Shown here piece after piece: positions 61,243 to 64,000 of a stretch of 64,000 nucleotides of DNA. Source of the stretch: Phytoseiulus persimilis (lineage: Eukaryota > Arthropoda > Arachnida > Mesostigmata > Phytoseiidae); contig CM075102.1 in the NCBI GenBank assembly GCA_037576195.1, forward strand, positions 12,520,745-12,584,744, given 5' to 3'. The translations under genes were made by a program, and so were the position numbers. The notes under the pieces were generated by a model that searched no databases, was not told the DNA's origin, and saw only the letters and a program-made list of their open reading frames with translations. Each line of letters begins with the position of its first letter. The first letter of the stretch is position 1.

Positions 61243-64000
61243 ATAGCGGGTTTTGAAATTTACGGGAAAGGTGTTTTATAGAGTTTTACAATCTAAATCA
61301 ACGGGCTGAAATTATTTCCCGCAAATTCTCAAATACATTGATGCTCGCTACAGTTTATTTCACACTCCCGTTCATGCCGTAGATATGAGCCTTGAATAAG
61401 CTTATTGCACGTCCAAGTTTAACTGACGAACCCAAAAGGGTTTTCACCTACCAGTTGTCGGGTTCACAGGTCTTGAAGATGAATGAGGGTTGAGGATCCG
61501 AGCTCAGTAGAACGGATCTGAGGAATGGGGGCTCTGGAAGCCGAACATCGAATCTCGCTGATCCACTCCGCGAATGAACGAGGAAGCGGCGTTTGGTCTT
61601 ATGATTGGTTTGACATAGAAGATAGTTTCAAACTCATTAACAACTGGTAGGGAGAAACCCATTGGAACGACTATCATCTCCACATAAATTTAGTTGGTAC
61701 TCGCGAGACTTCCAGCAAGAGAGGGGAGTCGGAGCGTGAGGGTAAGATTCGACCTGTATGAATGTCCGATGAATACTCGACATACAGGTGAGAGTCACAT
61801 CAGACGCTTCAGAGTGCTGTTCGTAGTTCCCGACATTTGGGAGTTCTGTTTGCTATGGTTCCAAGGATAGTTTGGCAGGGAGAATCAACCGCCCATCAAA
61901 TCATCACTATTATTCCTCTTCTCGAGAAATCCGAAAGATTTGACAATTTCTCCGGAAGACTTGAGACCGTTGAAAGTTGATACAATCTGTTTCTTGCATT
62001 CGATAATTTCTATCGCTGTCTGATCTCACACGGACAGTCATCGAACTGCGCTTGGGTTCCCAGTTTCCAACTAGCTCATTATCTGAACTGGGGCTCGTGA
62101 TTTGACGACGCCGAGAAACAACGAGGGCATCAAAGAACTCATATCCAAGTAGGTCTTTGTGGGGTATCGTCATCGTTAATTTGACTCGAGGAAGTTCCTC
62201 ATCAGAATATGTTGAGTGAATTCCTGGAACTCTGAAACTGATGTCGACCACGCCTTCAATCACGAACTTGCGCTTACAGCCCCGCCGAACGATCAGATCG
62301 ATCTCAGTGTTTTCCTACAGCATTGCGCCGGCAACGTAGAGAGATGTTTGACTATAATGATTCGCTCGCTTCGGAGCGAGACACTCCCATGCAAAAAAAA
62401 AAAAACGTGGTCCCGACGCTCTGGCCTCTTTTCCTCCATGCTTACCTGAGACTGAGCAGAGAGTTCGGTTTGGCGTTTTTCCACACTCGAATCGTCACCC
62501 CACGATTGGCAAACCCGAGAATCGTCCAGCGCAGAACAGGTATTGGAACAGGAGCTGATTGCAGCGATTGTCATAATTCTCCAAGGACTTCCCCCATTGA
62601 ACGCATAATACACGCGCGTGTTAGTGTACAACGATGTTTAATTCCTCTTTGGATCGTTTCCATGAGACATGAGAAACCCATCCCTGTTTCATAGGAATGA
62701 GCATTCGACGAGCGGAAATAGCTAGCAAACAGCAGAGGCCGTCCGATGCTCGGGAGATCATGGAACACGATCATCTACGAACTCTCGAGCATGTAACATC
62801 GACAGCATCTGTGAAACAGTGGGTTCCGAACCCTCTCTGGCATTGGTTCGACTCCGGGGAGGAGTCTACACAACTTCTCACTCCGTGCCTCATTTGGGGA
62901 GCTTTCGTGTATCGCCGACGGTGCTTTTCTGGCTAACCTTGAGTCAGCCCAGAGAGCCAACATTCAGTTAGTTTTTTTTTTGTTCTCTAGCTCGAGAACG
63001 CTCCGTGGACGAGCTTTCGAGCCGACAGAAGGACTTTGAATAAACACCCAGCTAGAAACTGTCGGCTCTCCCCTCGGTTAGAGGAGCGAAAAATAGTCGA
63101 GTTTCTTCTGGCTCGATTCTCAGACAGTTTCGAATCAAATGATCCCCGGAATTGCTCGAAAATCTCAGACAACATCGATGAATATTCGCTGAGCCCAGTA
63201 ATGAATGTGAAGAGCAGATGGATTAATGATCAAAAACCGAGGAGTCGACAGAACGCAAATCGCGAGATCAGACCCGCTCGTCATTCATTCGTCCATCAGT
63301 TCTCTCACTCACTCGTTCACTCACTCATTCGCTCAGACAGTTAGTAGCACTCAATTTTGATTACATCGACCGTTCGTCGTGGCCGAAACCCGTCCGTCCG
63401 CCTGACTGCTAGCTTCCCGACCAACCAACGCGGCTTGGTTACATCGATGTCCAACTAGTATTTAGAGAGGTCAGCTCCCCTCGAATCCAAAAAGGTCCAC
63501 CTAGCCCGAACGTGATCTGTGTCCCTGCGGCGAGTTCTTGAGGTGCGTCTCGCCGTGTGTCCCAGCATAATTCCAAAAGTCTTGGAGAACGAAACCGTCC
63601 GGAGACTTGTGAGTTGTGATTCATGAAATGAACTCCAGATGAACCGGCGACGGGCGTTAACTCACGGTTGAGTCCGCTCACAGAACAGTGTTCCGTGCCG
63701 GGACCGCTTGTAGCTCTCGTGAATGCAATTATTGCCGATGCCATGGTGACCACGCTGGAAAAAATAGTCGATATTATCTTCCCTGGCTTATTGACGAACT
63801 CTCCGCACTTATTACAGCAAATGAACGAGCGGACGAATAAATTCAGACCGACGGACTGCTTATTGCCGAATCGACTTGTCATAGATATTGATCTGTCAGA
63901 AACGGGAATCAATCAAAATTAACGCGTTCTGCCCGTTCGCGATTCCCGGTTTGTTTCGGATCGATGTCAAGACGACGCTCGGCTTCGACTGAAACTCCCT
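61243..64000. other. unassigned 3' end of window
   Basis: Mostly short frames. It includes an A-run at 62394-62406, a CACTCACTCG-like low-complexity tract at 63305-63335, and unassigned frames on both strands at 63440-63922. The one stretch worth a separate call is on the minus strand at 61910-62310. Confidence 0.4.
61910..62310 (-). CDS. possible exon of an unrecognised protein
   Basis: A minus-strand frame is open from an acceptor-like gctgtag/GAAAAC near 62310 to a stop at 61910, about 133 residues. It starts ENTEIDLIVRRGCKRKF and continues through DISFRVPGIHSTYSDEELP and KDLLGYEFFDALVVS. The mix of alternating hydrophobic and charged residues reads like a folded beta-rich domain rather than random translation. 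No partner exon or family was found, so it may be a real terminal exon or chance. Confidence 0.3.

Noticed and set aside
1-64000. CRISPR arrays, prokaryotic operons, phage or rRNA genes
   Set aside because: No regularly spaced direct repeats, ribosome-binding-site-led gene runs or rRNA core motifs; the confident genes are all spliced animal genes.

Overview
This is eukaryotic, almost certainly animal, DNA. Every confident gene is split by GT-AG introns (mostly 50-150 bp, a few near 1 kb), the exons join in consistent phase, and the products are metazoan housekeeping or secreted proteins. Base composition looks near 50% GC and the spacers are long and non-coding. Compact introns, a carbohydrate sulfotransferase, a pancreatic-lipase-type secreted lipase and DNA-transposon remnants suggest an arthropod, perhaps a mite. 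That placement is inference and no marker gene settles it. There is no sign of bacterial operons, CRISPR arrays, rRNA or a convincing tRNA.

Layout. 1-11.2 kb is gene-poor and holds a 338-bp pogo-like MITE. 11.3-14.9 kb (+) is a Golgi carbohydrate sulfotransferase. 14.9-22.8 kb is gene-poor. 22.8-26.8 kb (+) is a complete PRPF39 U1 snRNP splicing factor (11 exons, last intron GC-AG). 27.7-29.1 kb (+) is an unspliced, Ser/Arg-rich, putatively tail-anchored protein. 29.5-36.9 kb (-) holds two diverged paralogues of an unrecognised type II membrane protein family with the same exon/phase plan, plus hints of a third. 38.5-39.1 kb (-) is a small heat-shock protein. 41.6-43.1 kb is a transposon nest: a lipase pseudogene fragment, a hAT transposase remnant and a hAT MITE with a perfect 8-bp target duplication. 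45.1-46.9 kb (+) is a secreted lipase, convergent with a UCH-type deubiquitinase (47.4-48.2 kb, -). 48.9-49.6 kb (+) is COX20, 51.8-55.6 kb (+) is ORC1, 55.7-56.2 kb (+) is a small predicted membrane protein and 58.6-61.2 kb (+) is an ABCD4-type ABC transporter. 61.2-64 kb is mostly unassigned.

The genes do not form one pathway. Most are independent housekeeping loci: splicing, replication licensing, respiratory-chain assembly, deubiquitination, lysosomal transport. The lineage-specific interest lies in the unrecognised membrane-protein pair, whose homology is visible only after splicing both loci by hand, and in the transposon nest that carries a broken lipase copy 4 kb from the intact gene. 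Exon coordinates below were derived by reading splice sites and checking phase. Protein identities rest on recognised motifs and remembered family architecture; no database search was run.
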